From contig CAMEIX010000006.1 of assembly GCA_945919075.1 (NCBI GenBank), forward strand, positions 62,001 to 126,000: a stretch of DNA of 64,000 bases. Direction: 5' to 3'. Source of the stretch: an uncultured Lachnospiraceae bacterium. GTDB lineage: Bacteria; Bacillota; Clostridia; Lachnospirales; Lachnospiraceae. This document shows positions 47,590-57,433 of the stretch, piece by piece (the stretch's first letter is position 1; every line of letters starts with the position of its first letter). The position numbers and the translations under genes are program-made. Under the pieces are notes generated by a model. It saw only the letters and a list, made by a program, of their open reading frames with translations, was not told the DNA's origin and did not search any database.

Positions 47590-48882
47590 ATGGTTAAAGC
47601 AGTAGTAGGCGCAAACTGGGGAGACGAAGGAAAAGGTAAAATCACGGATATGATGGCGGAAAACGCGGATATTATCGTACGTTTTCAGGGTGGAGCAAAT
47701 GCAGGTCATACCATCGTAAACAAGTATGGTAAATTTGCTCTGCACACATTACCTTCCGGTGTATTTTATGATCATACAACAAGCATTATCGGAAATGGTG
47801 TTGCTCTTAACATTCCTATATTGATGGGAGAGATTAAGTCCATTACCGACAGAAATGTACCGATGCCCAAGATTCTGATTTCAGACAGGGCACAGATTGT
47901 AATGCCTTATCATATTTTATTTGACCAGTATGAAGAGGAAAGGCTTGGCAAAAATTCTTTTGGTTCCACGAAATCCGGTATTGCACCTTTTTATTCTGAT
48001 AAATATGCAAAAATCGGTTTTCAGGTGAGCGAACTTTTCGATGACGAATTATTGCGTGAAAAGGTTTACCGTGTGCTGGAAACGAAGAATATTCTGTTAG
48101 CCCATCTGTATCATAAGGACCCTATCGATGCAGAGGAACTGATTAAGACTTTGCAGGAATACAGGGATATGGTGGCTCCTTACGTATGTGATGTGTCTGC
48201 ATATCTGGATAAGGCACTTAAGGAGGGAAAGACAGTATTGTTGGAAGGCCAGCTCGGAACCTTAAAGGATCCGGATCATGGTATCTACCCCATGGTTACT
48301 TCTTCCTCCACTCTGGCAGCATACGGCGCCATCGGTGCAGGTGTGCCCCCTTATGAAATTAAGGAAATTGTAACCGTTTGTAAAGCATATTCTTCCGCTG
48401 TAGGTGCAGGAGCGTTTGTTTCCGAAATCTTTGGGGAAGAGGCAGATGAACTTAGAAGAAGAGGCGGCGATGGCGGAGAGTATGGAGCCACCACGGGACG
48501 TCCCAGACGTATGGGATGGTTTGACTGTGTAGCTTCCAAATACGGATGTCGTCTGCAGGGTACCACGGATGTAGCATTTACCGTGCTGGATGTACTTGGA
48601 TATCTGGATGAAATTCCGGTATGTACCGGTTATGAAATTGATGGGGAAGTAACTACTGACTTCCCGGTAACTTCCAAATTGGAAAAAGCAAAACCCGTTC
48701 TTAAGACATTGCCCGGCTGGAAATGTGATATCCGCGGAATTAAGAAATATGAGGAGCTTCCCGAAAACTGCCGCAAGTATGTAGAATTTATTGAAGAGCA
48801 GATCGGATATCCGATTACCATGGTAAGTAACGGTCCCGGCCGTGAGGATATTATATACAGAGAGAGTCCTCTTAAGAAATAA
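47590..48882 (+). CDS. purA: Adenylosuccinate synthetase
   Basis: VVGANWGDEGKGKITDM; GGANAGHTIV. Confidence 0.98.
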   Translation: MVKAVVGANWGDEGKGKITDMMAENADIIVRFQGGANAGHTIVNKYGKFALHTLPSGVFYDHTTSIIGNGVALNIPILMGEIKSITDRNVPMPKILISDRAQIVMPYHILFDQYEEERLGKNSFGSTKSGIAPFYSDKYAKIGFQVSELFDDELLREKVYRVLETKNILLAHLYHKDPIDAEELIKTLQEYRDMVAPYVCDVSAYLDKALKEGKTVLLEGQLGTLKDPDHGIYPMVTSSSTLAAYGAIGAGVPPYEIKEIVTVCKAYSSAVGAGAFVSEIFGEEADELRRRGGDGGEYGATTGRPRRMGWFDCVASKYGCRLQGTTDVAFTVLDVLGYLDEIPVCTGYEIDGEVTTDFPVTSKLEKAKPVLKTLPGWKCDIRGIKKYEELPENCRKYVEFIEEQIGYPITMVSNGPGREDIIYRESPLKK

Positions 48883-48921
48883 GTGGTTTTGTCGTGTCTT
48901 CCTTCAAGATAGGAGAATGAA

Positions 48922-49212
48922 ATGAAAAAGAGAAAGCAGATAGCAGCCTGGATTGGGATTATACTGTTGGTAGCCATGTATGTGGTAACACTCGTCATGG
49001 CAGTAGTGGATAAGTCGTCCTCCGGAAGCTGGTTTATGGCAAGTCTGGCCATGACCATGGTTATACCGGTACTGTTGTGGTTCTACATCTGGTTATACGG
49101 AAGAATGACCGGAAAAAAGACCATCGCGGATTCGAGATGGTCTGAAGATAATGAAGTGATAGATACAACTGACAATCGTTTATCAGGTGAGGGAGAGGAT
49201 GAGACGATCTAA
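48922..49212 (+). CDS. Small two-TM membrane protein
   Basis: RBS ataggag, two hydrophobic segments, charged C-terminus. Confidence 0.65.
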   Translation: MKKRKQIAAWIGIILLVAMYVVTLVMAVVDKSSSGSWFMASLAMTMVIPVLLWFYIWLYGRMTGKKTIADSRWSEDNEVIDTTDNRLSGEGEDETI

Positions 49213-49791
49213 ATCATCTCTGGCCTGCTTATAGGAAGAAAAAATAATGCCGTGGATGCCCAGTGCGTTCGCGGCATTTACATTTGCTTCGCGGTCATCA
49301 AAAAAGACGGATTCCTCCGCTTTTAAATGATATTTGTTAAGCAGATGTTCGTAAATGGCGGGCTTTGGTTTGACTGCATGAATGTGGCAGGAAAATACAC
49401 CGCCGTCCATGTATTCTCTGAAACTTAAGGCTTCCGGATTTTCCCGAATCAGTTTTTCATAATAATTGGACAGGAAAAAGACCTGAAACCCCCGGTTCTT
49501 CAGTTCTTTCACCCAGGGTATGGCAAAGTCCCGCATTTTCACTAAGTCATGGCAGTTTTCCATGGATCTGCGAATATCTTTTTCAATTTCAGGGTCGGAA
49601 TTAATGAATAACTGCACTACTTCCTCATCCGGTAAAAGTCCCAGGTCGTATTCGCTCCAGGAGGGGTTAAAAATAGTGGCCCGAATAAGCCTCTCAATCA
49701 TATATTCCTTATAGCCAAGATTGGCAAAATGTTCTCTGTAGGTGAAATCCACCAGAACTTCTCCGATGTCAAAGATAATATTTTTTATCAT
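49183..49791 (-). CDS. HAD-superfamily hydrolase
   Basis: IIFDIGEVLVDF; FLSNYYEKLI; VFFDDREANVNAANALGI. Confidence 0.88.
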   Translation of the reverse strand: MIKNIIFDIGEVLVDFTYREHFANLGYKEYMIERLIRATIFNPSWSEYDLGLLPDEEVVQLFINSDPEIEKDIRRSMENCHDLVKMRDFAIPWVKELKNRGFQVFFLSNYYEKLIRENPEALSFREYMDGGVFSCHIHAVKPKPAIYEHLLNKYHLKAEESVFFDDREANVNAANALGIHGIIFSSYKQARDDLDRLILSLT

Positions 49792-50681
49792 GTCCTATCC
49801 TTTCTTATTATTTCAATCAAAGCTTTGGCAGCGGGTGATATGGAATTTTTGGCTGCCGTAACCATACAAATCTGTCTGCGTGGAATCATTTCGTTAAAAC
49901 GGAGTGCGAACAGTCTGCCGTTAGCCAGATAGGGGAGTGCGAAATCTTTTACCACGCATCCCACACCTAAGTTTCGGAGTGTAAACTGGACAATCATGTC
50001 GCTGGTAGCAAGTTCAAACTCCGGGGTAATGCTGACATGATGTTCTTCCAGAAAGTGATCCATATAGTGCCTGGTGCTGGTATTGCCCTCCAGACAGATG
50101 AGAGGAAGCCTTTCCAGTTCGGAGAGATCCAGCGTTCTGTTCTTGTAGGAGGTGAAACGTCGTCCGCAGATAAAGATGTCTTCAATTTCTTTCACCGGTG
50201 TATAGACCAGATCATCACTGTCGACGATGGGCGAAGTAACGATACCGAAATCAATCTGGTCGTCTTTTAACCCCTGCAAGGTTTCCGGAGTGGGGGCATT
50301 GCTTACCTTCACTTTGATGGCAGGATGCATTTCGTGGAACTTCTCCAGATAAGGCAGCAGGAAAAACTGCAACGTCATATCACTGGCGCCGATTTTGATT
50401 TCACCCAGTTCTAAATCCTGCAACTGCTTCAACTTCTGCTCGCCGAGTAAAATATGCTCGTATCCGGTTTTCACATAATTATATAAAAGTTCCCCCTCCG
50501 TAGTCAGCTTTACCCCTTTTGAAACCCGGGTAAATAACTTAACCGAAAGCTGGTCCTCTAACTGTTTGACGGACTGACTGACCGCAGGCTGTGAAATGGA
50601 TAAAAGACCTGCGGCACTTGTGAGGGAGCCGGTTTTTGCAACATAATAAAATACTTTGTAATATTCCAGATTGGTAACCAT
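49788..50681 (-). CDS. LysR family transcriptional regulator
   Basis: LEYYKVFYYVAKTGSLTSAAGLLSISQPAVSQSVKQLEDQLSVKLF; 4-bp overlap with HAD gene. Confidence 0.93.
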   Translation of the reverse strand: MVTNLEYYKVFYYVAKTGSLTSAAGLLSISQPAVSQSVKQLEDQLSVKLFTRVSKGVKLTTEGELLYNYVKTGYEHILLGEQKLKQLQDLELGEIKIGASDMTLQFFLLPYLEKFHEMHPAIKVKVSNAPTPETLQGLKDDQIDFGIVTSPIVDSDDLVYTPVKEIEDIFICGRRFTSYKNRTLDLSELERLPLICLEGNTSTRHYMDHFLEEHHVSITPEFELATSDMIVQFTLRNLGVGCVVKDFALPYLANGRLFALRFNEMIPRRQICMVTAAKNSISPAAKALIEIIRKDRT

Positions 50682-50732
50682 CTTTTCACCCTTTCTCACT
50701 CCATATTACTACAAATAAAAAAAGCGGGCAAC

Positions 50733-50836
50733 AAAAAGTCCCGGATAAGCAAAGCAAATCCGGGACTCTTTAAGGGGAGGATAAGTATTTTTCATCGTTG
50801 GTACAGGACATCTTCAGCGGTGGGAACCACCGAAGA
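50733..50836 (-). ncRNA. Candidate minus-strand small RNA or LysR leader/attenuator
   Basis: Minus-strand -10 TATAAA at 50845-50840, 5' hairpin tcttcggtgg-ttc-ccacc..gaaga, 3' terminator agtcccggat...atccgggacttttt. Confidence 0.45.
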
Positions 50837-50942
50837 CTATTTATAGTATGAACGGAAAATTTGTCTTTATACATAGATTTCAAAAAGTTTCTTTTTTTTA
50901 TGTAGAAGACGTAGTATAATGTTTGCGAAAAGGAGAGACAAA

Positions 50943-51926
50943 ATGAAAAAGAAATCCCATTTTAGTTTATTAATAGCGATTATCATGCTTTTTACCATTT
51001 TTCTTGCAGGCGGATGCGGGAAAAAGGAGCAGGGTGCCGAAATCAGGGTGGGAACCCTAAAAGGCCCTACTACCATTGGCATGCTGTCTTTGATGGATAA
51101 ATCTGCCAATGACGAAACGGTAAATCATTATGATTTTACCATGGTTACGAAAGCCGATGAACTGACTGCCATGATGGTAAAAGGAGATTTGGATATTGCC
51201 CTGGTTCCTGCCAATGTGGCAAGTATTTTGTATCAGAAAACAGACGGTGGAGTCGCAGTGCTTGATATCAATACCCTGGGAGTGTTATATATGGTTACTG
51301 CACGTGAGGATATTACGGATATCAAAAGCCTGGACGGAAAGACTATTTATCTGACCGGAAAAGGAACTACCCCGGATTATGCATTGCAGTACCTGCTTGC
51401 GGCTAACGGCATGAGCACGGAGGATGTAACGCTGGAATATGCTTCCGAGGCTACGGAAGTGGCAGCCATTCTGGCTCAAAAACCGAAGGCCGTAGGACTT
51501 CTTCCTGAACCTTTTGTGACGGTAGCCTGTGCCCAGAATGAGAACCTGTCGGTATGTCTTTCGCTGACCGAGGAGTGGGATAAGGTGGCAGGAAATGACA
51601 GCAGAATGGTCACCGGCGTTACTGTGGTCAGAAAAGAATTTTTGGAAGAGCATGAGGGCGCAGTCCGGTTATTTATAGAAGATCACAAGGCAAGTACGGA
51701 ATATACCGGCACTCATTTGGACGAGACCGCTGCGTTATGCGTGGCACAGGAAATAATCGCAAAGGAGCCCATTGCAAAAAAAGCGATTCCGCAATGTAAT
51801 ATCACCTGCATTACAGGAGAAGAAATGAAAAATGCCCTTTCCGGGTATCTGGGTGTGTTGGCGGATTTGAATCCGCAGAGTGTGGGAAATAGTCTTCCCG
51901 GAGACAATTTTTATTATGAATATTAA
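50943..51926 (+). CDS. ABC transporter substrate-binding lipoprotein (NitT/TauT type)
   Basis: Lipobox FLAGGC; SLDGKTIYLTGKGTTPDYALQYLL; KAVGLLPEPFVT. Confidence 0.85.
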   Translation: MKKKSHFSLLIAIIMLFTIFLAGGCGKKEQGAEIRVGTLKGPTTIGMLSLMDKSANDETVNHYDFTMVTKADELTAMMVKGDLDIALVPANVASILYQKTDGGVAVLDINTLGVLYMVTAREDITDIKSLDGKTIYLTGKGTTPDYALQYLLAANGMSTEDVTLEYASEATEVAAILAQKPKAVGLLPEPFVTVACAQNENLSVCLSLTEEWDKVAGNDSRMVTGVTVVRKEFLEEHEGAVRLFIEDHKASTEYTGTHLDETAALCVAQEIIAKEPIAKKAIPQCNITCITGEEMKNALSGYLGVLADLNPQSVGNSLPGDNFYYEY

Positions 51927-53274
51927 GTCGAAGCACATTTTACAAAAATGCATGATCGTATTTTTGTGGCTTATCATCTGGCAGATGGTAAGCCTTTTTG
52001 TGCGTAATGAGATATTGGTTGCAGGACCCATTGAAACTGCAAAAGCCCTGCTTAAGGACGGAATGGAAATTCGTTTCTGGAAGACGGTGGGAATTTCGCT
52101 TTTCAAAATTATGGGCGGCCTTCTGGCAGGGCTTTTTACCGGCTTTGTACTGGCAGTCTTAAGTTACCGGCACTCCTTTTTGGAACAGTTTCTCGAACCG
52201 GCTATGGTTTTTGCAAAATCCGTACCCGTTGCCGGATTTGCCGTCATACTGTTAATCTGGTGGGGCTCGGGATTTTTATCCGTAGCCATCAGTTTTCTTG
52301 TAACACTTCCGCTTATGTATGTAAACATTCTGGAGGGCTTAAAAAACTGTGACACGAAACTGCTGGAAATGGCAGTTCTCTTTTCCTTTTCCCCAAGGGC
52401 CAAAGCGTTTTACCTGTACCGGCAGTCGTTAAAACCATTTCTGTTAAGCGGACTAAAAACCGGAGTAGGCATGAGTATCAAGGCAGGTGTGGCAGCCGAA
52501 GTAATCGGAACACCAAAGTGGTCCATCGGGGCAGCCCTTTACGAAGCCAAAATCTATCTGGAGACCGACCGCGTATTTGCCTGGATTATTGTGGTCATTC
52601 TTTTAGGAACTATCGCGGAAAAACTGCTTTTGGGCATTGTTTCACTTCTCTTTGCACGTAAACCTAAAGTAATAGCAAAAGCAAGAAGGCCGGTGCCGGT
52701 AAAAGGAGTCTGTATTCGGAATGTTACCAAAAGTTTTGGAGAGAAGAGTGTGCTTCAGAACCTGTCTTATACAATGCAAGAGGGAGAGATTACCTGCCTG
52801 ATGGCACCTTCCGGTGCCGGAAAGACGACTCTGCTGCACATACTTGCCGGCTTATGCGATGCAGACAGCGGAGAGATTTTGTGGGACGGTCCCGGGACAC
52901 CGGGGATAGGCATGGTCTTTCAGGAAGACCGCCTTCTGGAAGAGGAGACGGCACTTAAAAATGTGGAAATGGCGTGCCCGGAAAGAACCACTGCGAAAGA
53001 AGTGCTGTCAGAACTTTTGCCTATGGAAGCGCTAAATAAAAAGATAAGTGCACTGTCCGGCGGCATGAAACGGAGAGTCTGTATTGCCCGGGCGCTGGCA
53101 GCACAGGCGGATGTACTGGTACTGGATGAACCCTTTACGGGGCTGGATGAGGAAAACCGTAAAAAGGCGGTCAGGGTGATTTTGAAACATCTGAACGGGC
53201 GGATTATGATTTTAAGCACACACAATGGGGAAGATGCGGAACTTCTTGGCGCAAAAGTGTGGAAAATTTCGTAG
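51916..53274 (+). CDS. Fused ABC permease-ATPase (NitT/TauT type)
   Basis: N-terminal TauC/SsuC-like permease (EXXXXXXG region LPLMYVNILEGL) and C-terminal APSGAGKTTLLHILAG, LSGGMKRRVCIARALA, VLVLDEPFTGLD in one ORF. Confidence 0.9.
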   Translation: MNIKSKHILQKCMIVFLWLIIWQMVSLFVRNEILVAGPIETAKALLKDGMEIRFWKTVGISLFKIMGGLLAGLFTGFVLAVLSYRHSFLEQFLEPAMVFAKSVPVAGFAVILLIWWGSGFLSVAISFLVTLPLMYVNILEGLKNCDTKLLEMAVLFSFSPRAKAFYLYRQSLKPFLLSGLKTGVGMSIKAGVAAEVIGTPKWSIGAALYEAKIYLETDRVFAWIIVVILLGTIAEKLLLGIVSLLFARKPKVIAKARRPVPVKGVCIRNVTKSFGEKSVLQNLSYTMQEGEITCLMAPSGAGKTTLLHILAGLCDADSGEILWDGPGTPGIGMVFQEDRLLEEETALKNVEMACPERTTAKEVLSELLPMEALNKKISALSGGMKRRVCIARALAAQADVLVLDEPFTGLDEENRKKAVRVILKHLNGRIMILSTHNGEDAELLGAKVWKIS

Positions 53275-53357
53275 ACAAGCCCCGTTTCTTATGCTATAAT
53301 TCTTGTTGACTGTGGCTACGGAAAAGGTAACCGCGATTTTAAGGAGGAAATGTAACA

Positions 53358-54638
53358 ATGAGTTTACAGGTAGAAAAATTAGAAAAAAATATGGCGAAAC
53401 TCACGATTGAAGTTCCCGCTGAAGAATTAGAAAAAGCACTTGAATCTGCTTTTCAGAAAAATAAAAACAAGATCAGTGTTCCCGGTTTCCGTAAAGGCAA
53501 AGTACCCAGAGCAATGATTGAAAAGATGTACGGTCCTGCCATTTTCTATGAAGATGCAGCAAACGAACTGATTCCTACCGCTTATGAGAAAGCACTGGAT
53601 GAGTGTGAAGAAGAAATCGTTTCCGCACCCAAGGTGGATGTGGTTCAGATTGAAAAAGGCAAGGCATTTATCTTCACCGCAGAAGTTGCCCTGAAGCCGG
53701 AGGTAACTCTTGGTACCTACAAAGGTGTGAAGGTAGAAGAAGCAGACGTAGCAGTTACTGACGAAGAAGTAGATGCACAGATTCAGACCGAAAGAGAAAA
53801 CTCTGCAAGAACCATCACTGTGGAAGACAGAGCAGTAAAAGCAGGGGATATTACCACCATTGATTTTGAAGGATTTGTTGACGGTGTTGCATTTGACGGC
53901 GGCAAGGGTACAGATTACCCTCTGACCATCGGTTCCGGTTCTTTCATTCCCGGATTCGAAGAGCAGCTTATCGGCGCTGAAATCGGTAAGGAAACAGAAG
54001 TAAACGTTACTTTCCCCGAAGATTATCATGCTGCTGACCTTGCAGGAAAGCCCGCTGTATTCAAATGTACCGTAAAGGCCATTCAGGAGAAGGAACTTCC
54101 GGAACTGGATGATGAATTTGCAAGTGAAGTATCCGCATTTGATACTTTGGAAGAATACAAGGCAGATGTAAAGAAAACCCTTGAAATCAAAAAGGCAGAT
54201 GCTGCGAAATCCGCAAAAGAAACCGCAGTAATTGATGCCGTTATCGAAAATGCAACCATGGAAATTCCGGATGCAATGGTTGAGACCGAGCAGAGACAGA
54301 TGATTGAAGAATTTGCACAGCGTATCCAGATGCAGGGTCTTACCATGGAACAGTATATGCAGTTTACCGGTATGACTCCTCAGGTAATGATGGAGCAGAC
54401 CAAGCCTCAGGCACTTAAGAGAATTCAGTCCAGACTGGTTCTGGAAGCAGTAGCAAAGGCAGAGAACCTTTCCGCAAGCGAAGAGGATTTCGAAGCAGAA
54501 ATCAAAGATATGGCTGAAAAATATCAGATGGAAGCTGACAAGGTGAAGGAACTTCTCGGCGAAAAAGGCAAGGATCAGGTATACGAAGATCTGGCAATCA
54601 GAAAAGCAGTTGAATTCCTGGTAGCGGAAGCAAAATAA
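53358..54638 (+). CDS. tig: Trigger factor
   Basis: VPGFRKGKVPRAMIEKMYG; FBPase-like GDITTIDFEGFVDG...GSGSFIPGFEEQLIG. Confidence 0.97.
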   Translation: MSLQVEKLEKNMAKLTIEVPAEELEKALESAFQKNKNKISVPGFRKGKVPRAMIEKMYGPAIFYEDAANELIPTAYEKALDECEEEIVSAPKVDVVQIEKGKAFIFTAEVALKPEVTLGTYKGVKVEEADVAVTDEEVDAQIQTERENSARTITVEDRAVKAGDITTIDFEGFVDGVAFDGGKGTDYPLTIGSGSFIPGFEEQLIGAEIGKETEVNVTFPEDYHAADLAGKPAVFKCTVKAIQEKELPELDDEFASEVSAFDTLEEYKADVKKTLEIKKADAAKSAKETAVIDAVIENATMEIPDAMVETEQRQMIEEFAQRIQMQGLTMEQYMQFTGMTPQVMMEQTKPQALKRIQSRLVLEAVAKAENLSASEEDFEAEIKDMAEKYQMEADKVKELLGEKGKDQVYEDLAIRKAVEFLVAEAK

Positions 54639-54654
54639 TTGATTACAGTATAGA

Positions 54655-54709
54655 AAAGCACTTCCCGGGTACACTTTCCAAGTGGGCAGGTATCGGAAGT
54701 GCTTTTTTT
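54655..54709 (+). terminator. Intrinsic terminator after tig
   Basis: aaagcacttcc...ggaagtgcttttttt. Confidence 0.75.
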
Positions 54710-54749
54710 ACACAAAATAGCATAGAAATAGAATGAGAAGGAGAATGTT

Positions 54750-56207
54750 ATGAGTGTATTAGACGGAATGCAGCCGGAAAGAGTCTGGCATTATTTTTCG
54801 GAAATCTGTAAAATTCCCCATGGCTCCGGAAATGTAAAGGGAATCAGTGATTATCTCGTAAACTTTGCGAAGGAGCATGGTCTTTCTTATAAACAGGATG
54901 AAATGTTAAATGTAATCATAAAGAAAGATGCCACACCGGGGTACGAGAAGGAAGCCCCCATCATTTTGCAGGGGCATATGGACATGGTAGCCGTAAAAAC
55001 ACCGGAGTCTTCCATAGATATGAAAAAGGATGGTCTGACCCTGTGTGTGGAGGGAGACTATCTCTACGCAAAGGATACCAGTTTAGGAGGCGATGACGGT
55101 ATCGCCGTGGCGTATGCTCTGGCTATCCTGGAGTCAGGAGAGATTGCGCATCCTGCTTTGGAGGTTATTGTCACTGTGGACGAAGAGGTAGGTATGGATG
55201 GCGCAAGAGCCATTGATCTGACCGGATTACAGGGCAAGCGAATGTTGAATATCGACTCCGAAGAAGAAGGCATTTTCTTAACCAGTTGTGCCGGAGGCGG
55301 ATGCATCCGTACTTATCTGCCTGTGGATGTGAAGGAAGTAGAAGGCATAGCCTGCCGCATCAGTGTGGAAGGCCTTTTAGGCGGACATTCCGGGGAAATG
55401 ATTGACAAAGAAAGAGGCAATTCCAACTGCCTTATGGGAAGACTTTTGTACCGCCTCACCGGGCAGATGCCGATTTACTTAAAAGAACTGGAAGGCGGTC
55501 TGGCAGACAATGCCATTCCAAGAAGAACCATTGCACAGGTTCTGATAGACGGGGATAAAGAAGAACTGTTTAAGGATATCGTACAGAAGGTGGAAGCCGA
55601 GATTCAGACAGAACTTGCAACCAAGGACCCGGATTTCGAGATAACGGTTGTAACGCTTGGAGAAGACAAAGCGGTATGCACGGAGGAAGAGAGTACGGCA
55701 AATCTGGCTTCCTACCTGATGGCACTTCCAAACGGAGTGCAGGCTATGAGTGCGGACGTAAAAGGACTGGTGGAAACCTCCCTAAACCTGGGAATCCTGA
55801 AATACGATGCCGAGGAGCAGGAAATAACCTGTGCCATTTCTGTAAGAAGCTGTATCGAAAGCGCCAAGAAGGCGCTGCTTGATAAAGTATCCGCCGTGAC
55901 CGAACTTGCAGGAGGGCATTATGCTGTTTCCGGGGAGTATCCGGGATGGGCTTACCGGGTGGAATCACCGTTTCGTGACCTTTGCGTTTCCGTATATGAG
56001 GAAATGTATGGAAGGAAACCGGTTCTTAGAGCCATTCATGCAGGGCTAGAATGTGGTATCATTGCTTCCAAGATAGAGGATCTGGACTGCATCTCCATCG
56101 GACCGGATATGGAGGATATTCACACCACGGAAGAGAAACTGAGTATCTCCTCAACTGCCCGTGTATGGGATTTTATCATAAAAGTATTAAGCAAGAAGGA
56201 TTACTAA
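54750..56207 (+). CDS. pepD: Aminoacyl-histidine dipeptidase (PepD/M20)
   Basis: QGHMDMVAVK; SLGGDDGIAVAYALAI; VDEEVGMDGA; HAGLECGIIASKI. Confidence 0.94.
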   Translation: MSVLDGMQPERVWHYFSEICKIPHGSGNVKGISDYLVNFAKEHGLSYKQDEMLNVIIKKDATPGYEKEAPIILQGHMDMVAVKTPESSIDMKKDGLTLCVEGDYLYAKDTSLGGDDGIAVAYALAILESGEIAHPALEVIVTVDEEVGMDGARAIDLTGLQGKRMLNIDSEEEGIFLTSCAGGGCIRTYLPVDVKEVEGIACRISVEGLLGGHSGEMIDKERGNSNCLMGRLLYRLTGQMPIYLKELEGGLADNAIPRRTIAQVLIDGDKEELFKDIVQKVEAEIQTELATKDPDFEITVVTLGEDKAVCTEEESTANLASYLMALPNGVQAMSADVKGLVETSLNLGILKYDAEEQEITCAISVRSCIESAKKALLDKVSAVTELAGGHYAVSGEYPGWAYRVESPFRDLCVSVYEEMYGRKPVLRAIHAGLECGIIASKIEDLDCISIGPDMEDIHTTEEKLSISSTARVWDFIIKVLSKKDY

Positions 56208-56208
56208 T

Positions 56209-57219
56209 TTGTTGCAGAAACTGGAACCCTTTCTGATTGGCGGTATAATGGCATTTGTGCTAAATGTGCCGTTGACATTCATAGAGAAGAAGTGCCTGGG
56301 ATTTATAAAAGGAGTACGATTAAAAAGAGTACTTGCCATTCTAAGTTCCCTGGTACTTCTTTTTTTTATAACGGCCTGTCTTCTTTTCCTGTTTGTGCCC
56401 AAAATCATTGGATTTTTCGGCGTGTTATGGGGGAAAATTCCTGATTTGTACAAAATGCTTGCCAATTTATGTGTGGAGGAGGAAAACTCCCTGCAAGGAG
56501 AAATCGGGTTGACGGGGAGAATGTGGAATGTTCTGCTGGATAAATTAATCCGTAATCTGCCGGCAGTCTTTTCCCAGATATCCGTGCTCTTTACCGGTCT
56601 TACGGATTTTTTTGGAAATATGTTAGGACATCTGACGGATTTTGGCATGGGAATTGTTTTTGCCGTTTACCTCTTGCTTTATAAAGAAGCGGTGCTGACG
56701 GAAGTAGTAAGGGCACTGGATTTCTGGCTGCCGGATGAAACGGCAGAGTTTGTAAAACTGGTATTTACAAAATGGTATGAATTGAACAGGCGTTTTCTGG
56801 TGGGACAATGCATGGAATCGGTCATTTTCGGCAGTATGTTCTGTATTGTACTAAATATCCTGCGGATACCCTATGCAAACCTGATTAGTATCATTATGAC
56901 CGTAAGCGCCCTGGTTCCGATAATCGGTCCATTCATAGGAAGCTTGATGAGCGCAGTATTGGTGGTGACGGTCAGTCCGTTCCAAATGCTCATCTTTTGG
57001 ATGGTATATTTTGTAATTCAGCAGGTGGAGGATAACCTGATATATCCAAAAGTGGTTGGAAATTCTGTGGGATTACCTCCGTTTCTAATCTTTTTCGCAG
57101 TGCTTCTGGGACATAAAATAGCCGGAATAATCGGGATTTTACTGCTGATTCCCATGCTTGCAACGGTGTACTATATCCGCCATGACAAAAATTGTTGTAA
57201 TTTTTTTGAAAAAAAATAG
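56209..57219 (+). CDS. AI-2E family transporter-like protein, apparently short at N-terminus
   Basis: SALVPIIGPFIGSLMSAVLVV; YPKVVGNSVGLPPFLIFFAVLLG; begins TTG 1 nt after pepD stop. Confidence 0.8.
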   Translation: MLQKLEPFLIGGIMAFVLNVPLTFIEKKCLGFIKGVRLKRVLAILSSLVLLFFITACLLFLFVPKIIGFFGVLWGKIPDLYKMLANLCVEEENSLQGEIGLTGRMWNVLLDKLIRNLPAVFSQISVLFTGLTDFFGNMLGHLTDFGMGIVFAVYLLLYKEAVLTEVVRALDFWLPDETAEFVKLVFTKWYELNRRFLVGQCMESVIFGSMFCIVLNILRIPYANLISIIMTVSALVPIIGPFIGSLMSAVLVVTVSPFQMLIFWMVYFVIQQVEDNLIYPKVVGNSVGLPPFLIFFAVLLGHKIAGIIGILLLIPMLATVYYIRHDKNCCNFFEKK

Positions 57220-57270
57220 AAATAGTACTTGATTTATTTCAAAAAATACGTTAATATACTACTTGTGTCG

Positions 57271-57345
57271 CGGGGTGTGGCTCAGTTTGGTTAGAGCGCT
57301 GTCTTAGGGAGGCAGAGGCCGCAAGTTCGAATCTTGTCACTCCGA
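57271..57345 (+). tRNA. tRNA-Pro (anticodon AGG); CCA not encoded
   Basis: Acceptor cggggtg/cactccg, D-stem gctc/gagc, anticodon arm ctgtc-ttaggga-ggcag, T-arm gcaag-ttcgaat-cttgt. Confidence 0.92.
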
Positions 57346-57351
57346 CTTATG

Positions 57352-57379
57352 AAAAGCCTTGATGATTCAAGGCTTTTTT
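57352..57379 (+). terminator. Intrinsic terminator after tRNA
   Basis: aaaagccttg-atgatt-caaggcttttttc. Confidence 0.85.
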
Positions 57380-57433
57380 CAATTTTAAAAATATGATAGA
57401 ATAGTAAGTACAATATACTTTAGGAGTGTCGTT

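Noticed and set aside
50733-50836. Fluoride (crcB) or other known riboswitch on the minus strand
   Set aside because: Some superficial similarity (hairpin followed by gcugaagaugucc) but the conserved pseudoknot and consensus spacing could not be matched; left as unassigned ncRNA candidate.
53427-54674. 415-aa ORF antisense to tig
   Set aside because: Entirely antisense to a clear trigger factor gene; Cys/Phe/His-rich composition typical of antisense of codon-biased genes.
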